64,000 nt of DNA from assembly GCA_944989445.1 (NCBI GenBank), contig CALYLW010000314.1, positions 124,124 to 188,123 of the forward strand. The letters are read 5' to 3'. The stretch comes from Ampullaceana balthica. Its lineage: Eukaryota > Mollusca > Gastropoda > Lymnaeidae. This document shows, in pieces, positions 47,607-58,860 of this stretch (position 1 is its first letter; each line of letters begins with the position of its first letter). Made by a program: the position numbers and the translations under genes. A model generated the notes under the pieces. It was given only the letters and a program-made list of their open reading frames with translations. It made no database searches and had not been told where the DNA came from.

Positions 47607-48193
47607 GGGGGGTAAATTGAATATAGACGTTGGATGCTCCGTCTGATAGGGTAATGAGACAAGTTATAGTAATACTGGCAATACAAGGTCTTACTGGCCA
47701 TAACCAGATGCTTCATAGCCACTTTCTTTACCATTAGATTATATCGAGTCTGAAAAGTGTTGCTATAGAGAAGTAGGAAATATTTTTAAGCAAGGCCGCG
47801 CAACGTTATTAATTTGTGGACAAACGCTTCATCTCACTAGATCCGCTGCTGCACATTCGCCAGCCTGTGTACCAACGATAAATAAATTGGTCGGACAGTC
47901 TTGTCAGAATACTGATCAGTCTGGGCAGAAGGCTCACAACAGCACTACGCTGGTCGTGCTAGAGTACTGGTCAGTCGACACAGAAAGTCTACAATTGCAC
48001 TACGTTTGTTTCGTGGCCAGTGTAAATGCAATTTTGGCGTTGGACTGTGGGAATGAAAGCCCTGAAATTCCACAACATGAATCCTCATCACCACCCCACC
48101 ACCCCCACCCCGCTGCAGTCCCTTTCCTAGAGCGTGTTCGCGAACAGGGTCTCCAGGCTGAAGCTAACTGAAACAAAAAGAATAACTTCAAAT
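47607..48193. other. No gene recognised (duplicated spacer)
   Basis: Matches 52,389-52,978. A 94-codon frame at 47,887-48,171 is shared with the distal copy but its end is not conserved, so I do not call it a gene. Confidence 0.55.
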
Positions 48194-48257
48194 CAGTGGC
48201 GTAGCTAGGTGGCGGTGGGGGAGGTCCGCCCCGGGCGGCACTCATTTAGGGGCGGCA
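48194..48257 (+). mobile_element. Truncated hAT head at the duplication junction
   Basis: Begins CAGTGGCGTAGCTAGG and matches the first 64 bp of the hAT at 52,987, then switches at GGGGCGGCA/AAACATACACG to the start of the distal unit. It marks the tandem duplication junction, with three to four A residues at the seam. Confidence 0.92.
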
Positions 48258-48470
48258 AAACATACACGCAGACACACACACACACACACACAAAACCGCT
48301 CACACTTTGATGTTGTTTTGACAAAACAATTCAATTCCATTCTCCAATTAACCGGGAGGCAGATGTTTTATTGCTGCGAACATCGTCTGATAGCGATCGT
48401 CGACATCATTATCTACGTTCAGGCCGAGCCGACATTCCCGCGGGGTTAGCGCGTGATCAAACAGTGCGAG

Positions 48471-48692
48471 AGAATGTAGCGTTAAAGTCAACCCGGAATT
48501 TAGCTTTAAAGTCAATTTGGAATGTAGCGTTAAAGTCAACCCGGAATGTAGCGTTAATGTCAATTCGGAATGTAGCGTTAAATTAAACCTGGAATGTAGC
48601 GTTAAATTAAACCTGGAATGTAGCGTAACAGTCAACCAGGAAAAGCGTTAAAGTCAACCCGGAATCTGGCTTTAAAGTCACCTGGAATGTAG
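48471..48692. repeat. Minisatellite, 24 bp, distal copy
   Basis: Homologue of 36,151-36,420 with about nine units; the variant order is conserved between copies up to the missing units. Confidence 0.92.
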
Positions 48693-49748
48693 CTTGTTCC
48701 ATTTCGAAAGGAATTTCTGGTCATGGGAGATAGAGGGAGGAAGTTATTTGGTATGTGGGAGGAAGAGAAATGAAGGACGAAAAAGAGTTGGAGTTAGGAG
48801 GACAGGGTGAGAGAGGTCAAAAAAGTTAAAAAAAGTGCGGAGAAATAGAAAGATAGTGAGAGAGAAAATGATAGAGAAGGGAGATGAGATAAAGCGAGAG
48901 ATGGAGTGATAGTGAGAGACAGAGAGTGATGAACATGTGAGAGACTGGGGTTAGGGCAAAACACAGATACAGACAAGGGAGAGCAAAATGGGAGGGGGTG
49001 TAAAAAGATAAAGGCTTATTTTGAACTTTGTAGGAAAGTTAATTTAAAGTTGACAAGAGAAATATATTTCTTCGGAAGACCAATGCCAAAGTTATAGTTA
49101 TCATTTTTGGGATATTTGCACGAACGTGTGATTAGAAGGCATTTTGGTATTGCAGGTCTTCAATCGGCGTAATGTTTTCACTGATAGCTGAGTCGGGGAA
49201 GTACTATTAGGGAAAGTCCACGTCATCTGGCGCCAACCAACCTGCATTACTAGTGATGATAGCAGGCTTTCCGGTGCCATAGCGACACCACGCCCTTTTC
49301 TTGGTCACCCGTTTTAAAGACACCATCAATACCACAACTGGACGCCTAACACATATTCACCAAGTCCACCTTACAGTGATGCAAACAAAGTCTGAGGACA
49401 GAAGAAGAGGATGGGAAACAAACTTATGTTCACAATGTTCATGGTTTTATGTTAGGTAGTTTTAAATGTACAAATGTTCTAATCAGAATAAGATTAATAC
49501 ACATTAATTCCTTTTTGAAAATCCGACATGGTGACAGGAGGTAGACATCACAATCTACAACACTGTCTAACGTTGCTGATGATATCAAATGAAAGATTTA
49601 GCTTACGATGAGATTAGATGAACGAAACAAAAACAGCAGTTAGTCGTGATTAGGTTAATCTATTTTAACTTTAAACAGATTCGGTTTGAACCAGTTTAGT
49701 AATTCGTGCGAGTTACCTGCCGTTGTTATAAAGTACATTGCGGCGGCG
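48693..49748. other. No gene; distal copy of 36,421-37,601
   Basis: Degenerate purine-rich DNA and unique sequence paralogous to the proximal unit. Lacks about 127 bp relative to 36,653-36,778. Confidence 0.6.
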
Positions 49749-50101
49749 CCACCCCCACCCCTCTACGACAACTTGTCAGTCACTGCCCCCACCCCACTAC
49801 GACAACTTGTCAGTCACTGCCCCCACCCCACTACGACAACTTGTCAGTCACTGCCCCCACCCCACTACGACAACTTGTCAGTCACTGCCCCCACCCCACT
49901 ACGACAACTTGTCAGTCACTGCCCCCACCCCACTACAACTTGTCAGTCACTGCCCCCACCCCACTACGACAACTTGTCAGTCACTGCCCCCACCCCACTA
50001 CGACAACTTGTCAGTCACTGCCCCCAGCCCACTACGACAACTTGTCAGTCACTGCCCCCACCCCACTACGACAACTTGTCAGTCACTGCCCCCGCCCCAC
50101 T
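49749..50101. repeat. Minisatellite, 35 bp x about 10, distal copy
   Basis: Same unit as 44,064-45,445 (CACTACGACAACTTGTCAGT plus CACTGCCCCCACCC), here nearly homogeneous with one CACTACAACTTG variant. About a quarter of the length of the proximal array. Confidence 0.95.
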
Positions 50102-50186
50102 GACTAAACACAAACCATAGATAAGCGTAGGACGCAATAATCTTCTGTATAGAAGGAGCGTCTGTAAACAGATAAGATAAGATTTA
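50102..50186 (+). repeat. LINE 3' tail insertion (85 bp)
   Basis: GACTAAACACAAACCATAG through the GATAAGATAAGATT tail matches the 3' end of the LINE at 58,866-58,950 in reverse complement. It is a severely 5'-truncated copy in plus orientation. It sits where about 220 bp of the proximal duplicate are missing. Confidence 0.88.
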
Positions 50187-50639
50187 CTATTAGTTCTATC
50201 TTTAATTCACGGAGGTTAAAACAGCCTTCGAAGGTAATTTACAACATAAAGTTAAGGTCTTTCGTATCTTGGGTAGCACCGTGTTGCGCTATTCATTATC
50301 AAAGCTAATGCAAGGTCAGCAATGGAATGATCTCTTTTCGGCATTTGTAGAGCATTTGTATTAAAACAGAAAAATCTTGAGCCTGAATCTATAATGAACA
50401 TAATGTCAAACAGTTCAAAATTTTAAAGATAATAACAATTTGTTATCGAACCGAAACCTGGAGAGCAACATCGAGCATTACCCAAAGTGCAGATGTTCAT
50501 GAACAATTTCATTTGTCAATACTCACTGACAAGGTCATACAAGATCATATTGCTGAAAGCATCAAAAGAAAACGATAGGAAACGATATTCGCAAATCATC
50601 AAGGTGTTCCAACTACGCAAATCCTACCATAGGGGTAAG

Positions 50640-51090
50640 GGAAGATTGGAGTCAACGGCATCATTCCGTCTCGAGAGATGATGGTGCATCACCGTTGGGT
50701 TGGGTTGCATTTCCTCGTGTTGCTGAGCAGACCTATACTTGAGTGACAGTCCCTACCACAGGTTTTGCACATGAGTTCTGTGCTTTAAAATGTTTTGGCC
50801 TTTCTCCTAGCTCCTCTGTCTGCAGCCTCCTCCATCCTTCGCTCCTTGGCTACTATGACGCCCTCTTTGACAACTGTTAGCCACGTAGATCGGTCTTCTG
50901 CCTTAATTTCCCTGTGCTTATTCTGGCTGCTTTCATATCTCTCTGGAAGACATCCTTAAATCGGAGACGTGGGCGACCTGTCTTCCTCTTTTCGGATGCC
51001 AGTTCCCTATATAGGAGGTCATTGGGGATGCGACCCGGGCTCATTCTTTTTACATGTCCTATAGTCTTTTTAGGCGTCCTTCACTAGATG
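50640..51090 (-). pseudogene. LINE ORF2 C-terminal fragment, copy 2
   Basis: Paralogue of 46,130-46,600 within the distal duplicate, with the same minus-strand similarity (GRIPNDLLYRELAS) and only scattered differences, so it predates the duplication. Confidence 0.75.
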
Positions 51091-52058
51091 TATAGGAAGA
51101 TAGAATATGAGAGACTAAATAGAGAGGTAGTTCAGAGGTAGACACAGGAGATATGCGATTCACTAGAAAGCAACTTGAAAGGAAATCGCTGGTCAGGGAT
51201 GAAAGAAAAAATTCTTTGAGACGACCAAACCCCTGGCAAGGCTAAGTAATTTAATTCTGTCTTAAATACGTTTTGAATATAACGTTTTTGTTTTAAAGTA
51301 TGGTTAATTTTGACTGTCTTTATTCTACAACTTTATTCATAGACGAACCTGTATGATTGCGTATTTGCAATGAATATTGTGAACAAAAACACTTCCTGGT
51401 TACCAAGTGATGTGAAACTTGACACGACTCGTCGTCAATGACAACACATGTATGCAAAGGGAAAAAAATACACAATATCAAAATTACACTCATAAAAAAT
51501 AATAAAAAATATATTACTCCGCTTATAAATGTGACCTTTCGGTTGTCAAGGATTTCAACGAACATCGTTGGTCAAATGATTGAAGTGCATGCTTTCTTAT
51601 CTAGGGATGTCGGTGTGAGTCCAAGCGACAACATATTAGAAAAATAAAATTTTCCTTAGTTTTAGCCCCTGATGATAACTGAAATAATTTTAAATTTAAT
51701 TTATTTTAATTGTTTTGCATTTCTATTCCAGTTAAATGTCTAAGAATTTCGTTGGATAAGTCATCATTGTTGATAGTTTTCTAATAGTAAATAGGTTTGA
51801 TCCAAATGATTTTCGAGATGAGCTTTAAAAGCAATGGCTTAAGTACAAAGAATAAAGATTAAACTTTATTTTTAAAAATTGCTCTACAAAGGAATTACCA
51901 ACTTTCTTGTTATTATATACCAGTGTGCGTTCTGGGCTTCTAATATGTGTCTCAAAAGACAAATCACGTACGAGATGAGATCATGTCTTAGGCGCACAGC
52001 TTACGAAACGAATGTACTATTAGGAACGAGAAAATAAAACAGATTTTTCGTTTGACAT
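51091..52058. other. No gene recognised (duplicated spacer)
   Basis: Paralogous to 46,600-47,573. Confidence 0.6.
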
Positions 52059-52388
52059 CATGTTAACAGCACCATATCAGTGCCGGGACGTCATGTTAAC
52101 AGCACCATATCAGTGCCGGGACGTCATGTTAACAGCACCATATCAGTGCCGGGACGTCATGTTAACAGCACCATATCAGTGCCGGGACGTCATGTTAACA
52201 GCACCATATCAGTGCCGGGACGTCATGTTAACAGCACCATATCAGTGCCGGGACGTCATGTTAACAGCACCATATCAGTGCCGGGACGTCATGTTAACAG
52301 CACCATATCAGTGCCGGGACGTCATGTTAACAGCACCATATCAGTGCCGGGACGTCATGTTAACAGCACCATATCAGTGCCGGGACGT
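52059..52388. repeat. Minisatellite, 33 bp x 10
   Basis: Ten essentially identical copies of CATGTTAACAGCACCATATC plus AGTGCCGGGACGT. The proximal paralogue has one copy, so the expansion happened after the segmental duplication. The unit is a multiple of three and makes two artificial open frames. Confidence 0.97.
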
Positions 52389-52978
52389 GGGGGTAAATTG
52401 AATATAGACGTTGGATGCTCCGTCTGATAGGGTAATGAGGCAAGTTATAGTAATACTGACAATACAAGGTCTTACTGGTCATAACCAGATGCTTCATAGC
52501 CACTTTCTTTACCATTAGATTATATCGAGTCTGAAAAGTGTTGCTATAGAGAAGTAGGAAATATTTTTAAGCAAGGCCGCGCAACGTTATTAATTTGTGG
52601 ACAAACGCTTCATCTCACTAGATCCGCTGCTGCACATTCGCCAGCCTGTGTACCCACGATAAATAAATTGGTCGGACAGTCCTGTCAGAATACTGATCAG
52701 TCTGGGCAGAAGGCTCACAACAGCACTACGCTGGTCGTGCTAGAGTACTGGTCAGTCGACACAGAAAGCCTACAATTGCACTACGTTTGTTTCGTGGCCA
52801 GTGTAAATGCAATTTTGGCGTTGGACTGTGGGAATGAAAGCCCTGAAATTCCACAACATGAATCCTCATCACCACCCCACCACCCCCCCACCCCGCTGCG
52901 CTGCAGTCCCTTTCCTAGAGCGTGTTCGCGAACAGGGTCTCCAGGCTGAAGCTAACTGAAACAAAAAGAATAACTTAT
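52389..52978. other. No gene recognised (duplicated spacer)
   Basis: Paralogous to 47,607-48,193. Confidence 0.55.
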
Positions 52979-53769
52979 GTTCAAATCAGTGGCGTAGCTA
53001 GGGGGCGGTGGGGGCGGTCCGCCCCGGGCGGCACTCATTTAGGGGCGGCATTTGTGGGCATTTGAAAAGTACAAACATTTCCGACAACCGCCCTTTTTCT
53101 TTTGAAAGGGGGAAAACCAAGGTGAAACAAAAATATTCGTAATTTCCGAGTCTTAATTAACGGATTCGCACAACATTTGTTTGATTACATAGTGGATATT
53201 ATAACTAACGCAAAACCGTTCAAAAATTTTTAATCGCTCAAAAAACGTATCCATTTGTTTTGGAAAACTAAGCGGTATAAGTCACAGATGACGCTTTTAT
53301 AAGAAAACTACCCAAAAAAACACATCACCGCTGGGCCGAATAATGTGTGCTATTAATATCGCCACGACAGTTTTTACGTGGAATTTCGACATTCGCAGAA
53401 TGATGCGCGAACAAGTACCTACAAGGCATGGTGGTTCAAATATTGTGTTTAACTTGCAAGTAGTAATTTATATTACTGATTCAGTTTTCAGTAAATTATT
53501 GTAAGGTAAGTTATTAAAAATTAAATTTATTTTGTTTTTATTGCATTAAAGTAGCACAAATAATTTGTGTTTTTCATTAAAATACGGTTATTCATTAAGC
53601 ATGTTACGCCTATCCATATTAAATTAATAGTAATGTGTAAATAATTTGAATTCGTCTATTTTATGGAAAATTATTAAGATTTATGACAAGAATATGTAAA
53701 TATTCAAATTTCTCCGTTAATAAACACCACAACAGGCATAATAATTTCGAAAAAGACATACTTTAAACT

Positions 53770-54610
53770 TTCAAGCGTCTTGGAAAAATTGACATCTGAA
53801 GAAGTAACTAGGAAAACGAGATCAGATGCTGGAATTTTACTCAATTCAATGCAATCTTTTTCTCTTCTATGTTATCTAATTTATGGGAACCCGTCATTTT
53901 TTAAATTAATGCAAAGCCATTGCATGGAACAAAGAGATGTGCTAATACAAAATGCTGTTATATCAGCCAAACAATTTGTGAAGAGATGGAGATATCAACT
54001 GAACGCCTAGTTAGAAGGAGAAAAAATATGAGTAGGGAAAATTCAGAAGACGTGGTTCTATCTTTAGAACAAGAAGTACAACGAGAATTTTTTTTATCCA
54101 TGGATGGAATTATAAAATAAAATAAAATAACGCTTTGATGAGTTGCATGTCCTTGCAAGAAAATATTCGTATATAATACCATGTAACCTACTAAATGAAG
54201 CATTTGAACATCAAATAAATTACTTTATTGACATTGACAGTTCAATATGGAAAGAAAAAAGATCCAGGTTTTTATGGCTGTACCTACACTACAAGAAGAG
54301 GCATTATGTTAGAAAAACGGGGGAAAAGGCACCCTTGATCTATTAAAATTTATTCAACAGTATAGATTGGAAAATTCTGTACCCAACATTGTAATTTTGT
54401 TATGAATTTTTTCAACTATTGCTATCAGTGTCGCTAGTTGTGAAAGGAGCTGCTCCAAACTGAAGTTGATAAAAATTATCTTCGTTCCACAATGAGCGAT
54501 TAAAGACAACAAAATCTTGCAATACTGTCCATAGAACAAGATATTACAAATAATTTTAATTTTGATAGCATAATACACGATTTTTCTATTATGAAAGTTA
54601 GGAAAGTAAA
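53770..54610 (+). pseudogene. hAT transposase (ZMYM1-like), C-terminal remnant
   Basis: Frames read KLTSEEVTRKTRSDAGILL (from 53,785), then SLEQEVQREFFLSMDGI (near 54,060-54,110), FEHQINYFIDID (near 54,205-54,240) and, after a stop, the dimerisation region with ISVASCERSCSKLKLIK near 54,420-54,475. The F of the usual ERSFSKLK motif is C here. At least three frame changes. Colinear with 16,040-16,970 but without the MITE found there. Confidence 0.85.
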
Positions 54611-54638
54611 TGTATAAATATGTTTACATACTAATGTA

Positions 54639-54800
54639 CAGAGGCGTAACTGGGTTTTTGACGCCCTTGGCTAATTTATTTTTGGCGCCTTTTATTTAAA
54701 TAAAAATTTAAAAATTAGAGATTTAGCGGCGCCCTTTTGAACTGGCGCAGGCCGGCGCCCTTGGCAACTGCCCCAATGCCAAGCCGTTGTTACGCCACTG
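54639..54800. mobile_element. hAT MITE with perfect 8-bp target duplication
   Basis: A 162-bp element with ends CAGAGGCGTAACTGGG and TTGTTACGCCACTG. The octamer CTAATGTA is identical on both sides (54,631-54,638; 54,801-54,808). The paralogous hAT keeps the empty site (ACTAATGTATAC at 17,099-17,110). The interior contains several GGCGCC motifs. Confidence 0.95.
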
Positions 54801-55139
54801 CTAATGTATACAATTTCTTTGTTTGTAAAAAAAAATCATTTATTTATAAATAAAAAATAAAAGAATAGTAATTGGTAATGTTTTTTTGGGTGTTAATTTG
54901 GAATATGTTTTGTCTCATGGACCTGCGACCTCAGTAACTTTCTTGTGGCCTTTAAAACAAGTATCTTGTATTTTTATAAATGTGTATTTTTAGGTATATA
55001 ATCTTATGCGGCCTCTTTTATTACTGCTTACATAAATATGGCATGCAATGGTAAACATGTTCCCCACCTTTACTTCGTTTCAATTTTAATTATTTACTCA
55101 TGTTTATTAATTTTTAAAAACCATAATATAATCGACTAA

Positions 55140-55468
55140 GTGGCCGTCCATAAATGAAGCACGCTATTTTGGCTGATTTTTCACCCCCTTCCCCCCTCGT
55201 CACACGTCGTCACAAAAACTTAGACCCCTTCTTCAATAAGACGCCACAAAGCTTTGACCCCCCCCCCAATAAAAGCCGTATTTTCTGTTTGAAAATGAGC
55301 ATGTTTCAAATTAAATTTTTGCCATTTAAGAAAAGTGGAAATTTATTTAAAGTTGCGCGTTTTGACGTGACGTCACATTTCTTAAACACCCCCCCCCTCG
55401 TCACACATCGTCACAAACGTATGTCACTCCCCCCCCCAGGTGCGTGACGTCATTTATGGACGGCCCCT
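55140..55468. mobile_element. MITE-like GGGGCCGTCC element, copy 2
   Basis: Left AGTGGCCGTCCATAAATGA and right TCATTTATGGACGGCCCCT form a terminal inverted repeat; subterminal TCGTCACACGTCGTCAC occurs on both sides. Also present in the other hAT copy at 17,453-17,766. Superfamily not assigned; the target duplication is not clear. Confidence 0.7.
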
Positions 55469-55534
55469 AAAAAGGGCGGCAAATTGGAGACCGCCCCGGG
55501 CGGCAAAAGTTCTAGCTACGCCACTGGTTCAAAT

Positions 55535-55964
55535 GATTTGTATGGAATGTTTTTTTTAAATCCATTTTTGTTGTTAGAAATACTCGTACATGTGCATATT
55601 TTTATGTTAGATTCTTAAAACATAAGCTATTAATCAGAAAATCAGAAAATTGAAATATTTCATTTTAGAATAATATGAAGATTCAAGAACAACCACACTT
55701 CTCCCTGACCAAATCTCTGCAAAAACCCCACAGAGGCAAAAGTCTTTATAATGTTATCATGCATTTTGTCGACTCAAAATTTAATTAGCTGAAATGATCA
55801 TCAACATCCAAATAAATAACTATACAACAGTGTGTGGGCAAATAGAACAATGCTATGTAATATTTTAACGTAAATAATCCGAAGATTATTAAGACAAAGA
55901 GTGGGAGAAGGCAAACAAATGATAATTGTGGATAGAGAAATATGGAGCGGAAGACCAACACATA

Positions 55965-55965
<1 letters not shown>
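55535..55965. other. No gene recognised
   Basis: AT-rich single-copy sequence. Confidence 0.5.
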
Positions 55966-56010
<45 letters not shown>

Positions 56011-56011
56011 A

Positions 56012-56056
<45 letters not shown>

Positions 56057-56211
56057 GAGAGAGAGAGAGAGGAGGAGGGGAGTGAAAGATCTACTTGCTA
56101 CACATCAGATCGCCCTTGTATGAACCACGTGTATCTTACAGGCTGACATGCAGAGAAAGAGTGAGAGAGAGAGAGAGTGAGAGAGAGAGAGTGAGTGAGA
56201 GAGAGAGAGAG

Positions 56212-56253
<42 letters not shown>

Positions 56254-56330
56254 GAGGTGAAAGATCTACTTGCTACACATCAGATCGCCCTTTGTATGAA
56301 CCACGTGTATCTTACAGGCTGACATACACA
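55966..56330. repeat. (GA)n tracts with duplicated 75-bp flank
   Basis: Two blocks, each a (GA)n tract followed by GTGAAAGATCTACTTGCTAC and CATCAGATCGCCC.TTGTATG up to CTTACAGGCTGACAT (56,077-56,148 and 56,256-56,324). The duplication unit is about 180 bp. Confidence 0.9.
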
Positions 56331-56419
56331 ACACATGTTTGTTTACATGGAGGGGAGGCAATCAATTCTCCATATACCATCTAAGTCCTCGCGTAACCCC
56401 GTTCACTGAGCCTCAGTGT

Positions 56420-57020
56420 TGTACTCCAGGGATCCTCAACATGTGATGGCGTGTATGAGAGTCATTGTATGTGTGAGTGAGTGAGTGACTATCATCGACC
56501 ATAAACCTTCAAACTTTATTCTTCGATATCGATTCTTATTTTGCTTCATTATAGGATGACTAGGTTGTGCTGGGGCGCCGTGGCGCCTGCGGCGTCCACT
56601 TTTTTTTAGGGCACCTACGGTGCCCACCGTTTTCAAACCCCAACTAACTTGTCCTTTTATGATAAATACGTAATATTAAACTTCCTGAAATGTACACAAT
56701 GTATTTTATAATAGGGATTGAAGGGCGCCTAAGGCGCCCACTTTTGTTTTTGGTCAAAAGCCCAAGTAACTTATTCTTGTATGATAAATACGAAATATTA
56801 AACTTCCTGAAATGTACACAAAGTATTTTATAATTAACAATCCTCAAATCCTCTTTTTACATCGTTCCCTTTTCCAAAATTAAAATAGGAGCTAAAACAA
56901 TGAAGTCATATAATGATTTTTAAGTCTATATTTTCAATTTTTAAAAAAAAGCAGAGTGATGTCCCATCGCGTTACGGAATGAGTGAGTCAGTCAGTGATA
57001 ATTGAGGGTGTTTATATTAG
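56420..57020 (-). mobile_element. Degenerate Helitron-like repeat with internal duplication
   Basis: The right end GAGTGAGTCAGTCAGTGATA and TTTATATTAG resembles the 5' end (reverse strand) of the Helitron at 28,640-28,678. The body has two diverged copies of about 80 bp with ATTAAACTTCCTGAAATGTA (56,675 and 56,795) and GGCGCC-rich blocks. The 3' CTAG end was not found, so the assignment is tentative. Confidence 0.4.
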
Positions 57021-58165
57021 CAATGAAAGAACTTTGCAGAAATCTTACCATTTATAATGCTAAAGAGTTCAAATTAAAATAAAAATATAACTCGTAAAAT
57101 AAAAAAACCCATTAACCAGCAACAATAAAATGTCATTACCAGCTTGTTGTAATTGGAAATGATTTCTGTAACACTATAAAAACAATTATCATCCAAATTA
57201 ATTTGTAAAAACTAACATGTATAATGGAATCTCTGGGTTAAAGCGAGTGCGCAGAGTTTAGCCTAAGGCCAAAGGGTGCAGCGCAATGAACTTTCAAGAG
57301 CAATGAACTCTGTGGTGCAATAAACTTTCTCGTGCAATTAAACTTCTCAGTGATGTAATTTACTCTGTAATGTAATGAACTGTGTGAATTAATGCACTGT
57401 TTAGATATAATGAACTTTGATATGCAATGAATTTTATAGTGTAATTAACTGTGATGTTTAATGAACTCTCATTATAATCACATTGGCCAATACACGTTCA
57501 TTGTTCATTCTATTGGGTAAACACTGAGTGATTTCCTTATAGCGGTAATGTGAAGAAAAAGTTGCGACATATCTGTAGTTAGAAGAATTCGCAAAATGTC
57601 TTAGATGTGATACTCATATTTTGAAGGAAAGTGAGAAGAGCCTTTCGCAACCGGAAATGCCTGGATCCGAAATGTACATGTTCGTATTTTTCCTAATGTA
57701 AGCAATACAAATTTATCAAAGAGCAGGATTGGGATATTTGTCCTAAATAACCAGTCTAATGCAAGCAAACGTTTGACAAATTTTATGAATGTGTCTAAAT
57801 TTGTCTATATGTGTTGAAATGTGTCTTTTTGTGCATAAATGTGTTTATCAGTATCTTATTGTGTCTACATTGGGCTGAAATAAGTTTAACTTTAAATGTG
57901 TCCTATTTTGTGTCTACATGTGCCGAAATGTGTCGAAGTTTATGTATGTGTGACCTAAAAACTTTCCTCCCGCCTCCCACTTTCAAATGTATTTTCGTTT
58001 TCATAATTTTATCCCGTCTAAAATGAAACAAACGTGTTAATTCCATTTACTGCAAAGATCACTAGATAACCATTCATAACCACGATAATTTACTAGCTAA
58101 CCCCGATTATTAACTAACTAACCACGATTATTAACTTGCTAACCACGATAATTCACCTTTGTCCA
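57021..58165. repeat. Degenerate short tandem motifs; no gene
   Basis: Three neighbouring zones of imperfect repeats: AATGAACT/GCAATGAAC-like words at 57,280-57,470, TGTGTC-like words at 57,785-57,950, and about four copies of CTAACCACGATTATTAACT-like units at 58,065-58,160. Nothing coding was seen. Confidence 0.6.
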
Positions 58166-58860
58166 TAAAGGGTCCAATTACATACATTAGATGTGGTATT
58201 TTTTATTTAGTGGAATTTTTCTTTTCTAAAAGCTTGTGGAGATTCAATATGTTAGGTTTGTAAAATACACATTTTAAAAGATAATATCGCTTTTACACAA
58301 TTGAGCCCCTTTTATAAGACGACATATTATTTAGTAAAGATATTGTAGATATTGCTGTCGGTTAGTGCTTAAAATTATCATGTATTAATTGCATATCGAT
58401 CGATTTTCCCCATACTTCAAGGGTTCTGAACTTTTGTAAATAGGGCCATATTCCTTGAAATAAAAGTATGTGGGGGCTGGAATAAGATAATACACAAAAG
58501 TGACATACGTCGAGAATGAGTTACAGGCTTTTGAAATATATCATTGGTTTTTGAAAGTTGCAGCAAGACAATATGTTGATGGAAATTTGTAAATGTGAAC
58601 CGAACTGAAGAGTGATATTTTGCGTGGAAAATGGGGAACACAATTATAAGGAATATAGAGACTTTAAAAAATAAAATATTCCAGCCTTTGAATTTAGTAG
58701 GAATTGATGACTAATGTAAAAGTTACTGAATAAAGATGTGGTGTTTATACTACGTACCTTACAATAAATAAAATAAGTTGAAATATAACTAGAGCCAAAT
58801 AGTGGTAAGAAAATAATCCTGGTTTAAAAACTATTAAAAAATTTTAAGTGCACCGAAACA
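58166..58860. other. No gene recognised
   Basis: AT-rich DNA before the LINE tail. Confidence 0.5.

Larger units (their letters stand above)
35946..48257. repeat. Tandem segmental duplication, proximal unit
   Basis: Starts CATACACGCAGACACAC and ends about 64 bp into a hAT element (AGGGGCGGCA). Homologous to 48,261-53,050 in the order: 35,946-37,601 with 48,261-49,744; minisatellite 44,064-45,445 with 49,749-50,101; 45,665-48,257 with 50,187-53,050. It differs by a 6.46-kb LTR element, minisatellite length, about 220 bp at 45,443-45,664, and small indels (about 127 bp at 36,653-36,778 absent from the distal unit). Confidence 0.93.
48261..53050. repeat. Tandem segmental duplication, distal unit
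   Basis: Starts CATACACGCAGACACAC and runs to the same hAT position where the proximal unit stops, then continues into the full hAT. It lacks the LTR element and keeps its intact target (GCGGCGGCGCCACC, 49,741-49,754). Specific differences are an 85-bp LINE tail, expansion of the 33-bp repeat to ten copies, and a shorter 35-bp minisatellite. Confidence 0.93.
52987..55526 (+). mobile_element. hAT transposon (ZMYM-like), copy 2, full length
   Basis: The 2540-bp element has ends CAGTGGCGTAGCTAGG and CTAGCTACGCCACTG. The octamer GTTCAAAT is identical on both sides (52,979-52,986; 55,527-55,534). Subterminal GGTCCGCCCCGGGCGGC on the left and GACCGCCCCGGGCGGC on the right extend the inverted repeat. 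Same family as 15,245-17,825. Contains a broken transposase and two small elements. Confidence 0.95.

Noticed and set aside
47887..48171. Conserved 94-codon frame in both duplicates (also 52,668-52,949)
   Set aside because: Shared because the DNA is duplicated; the C-terminal ends differ by a frame change and there is no recognisable domain.
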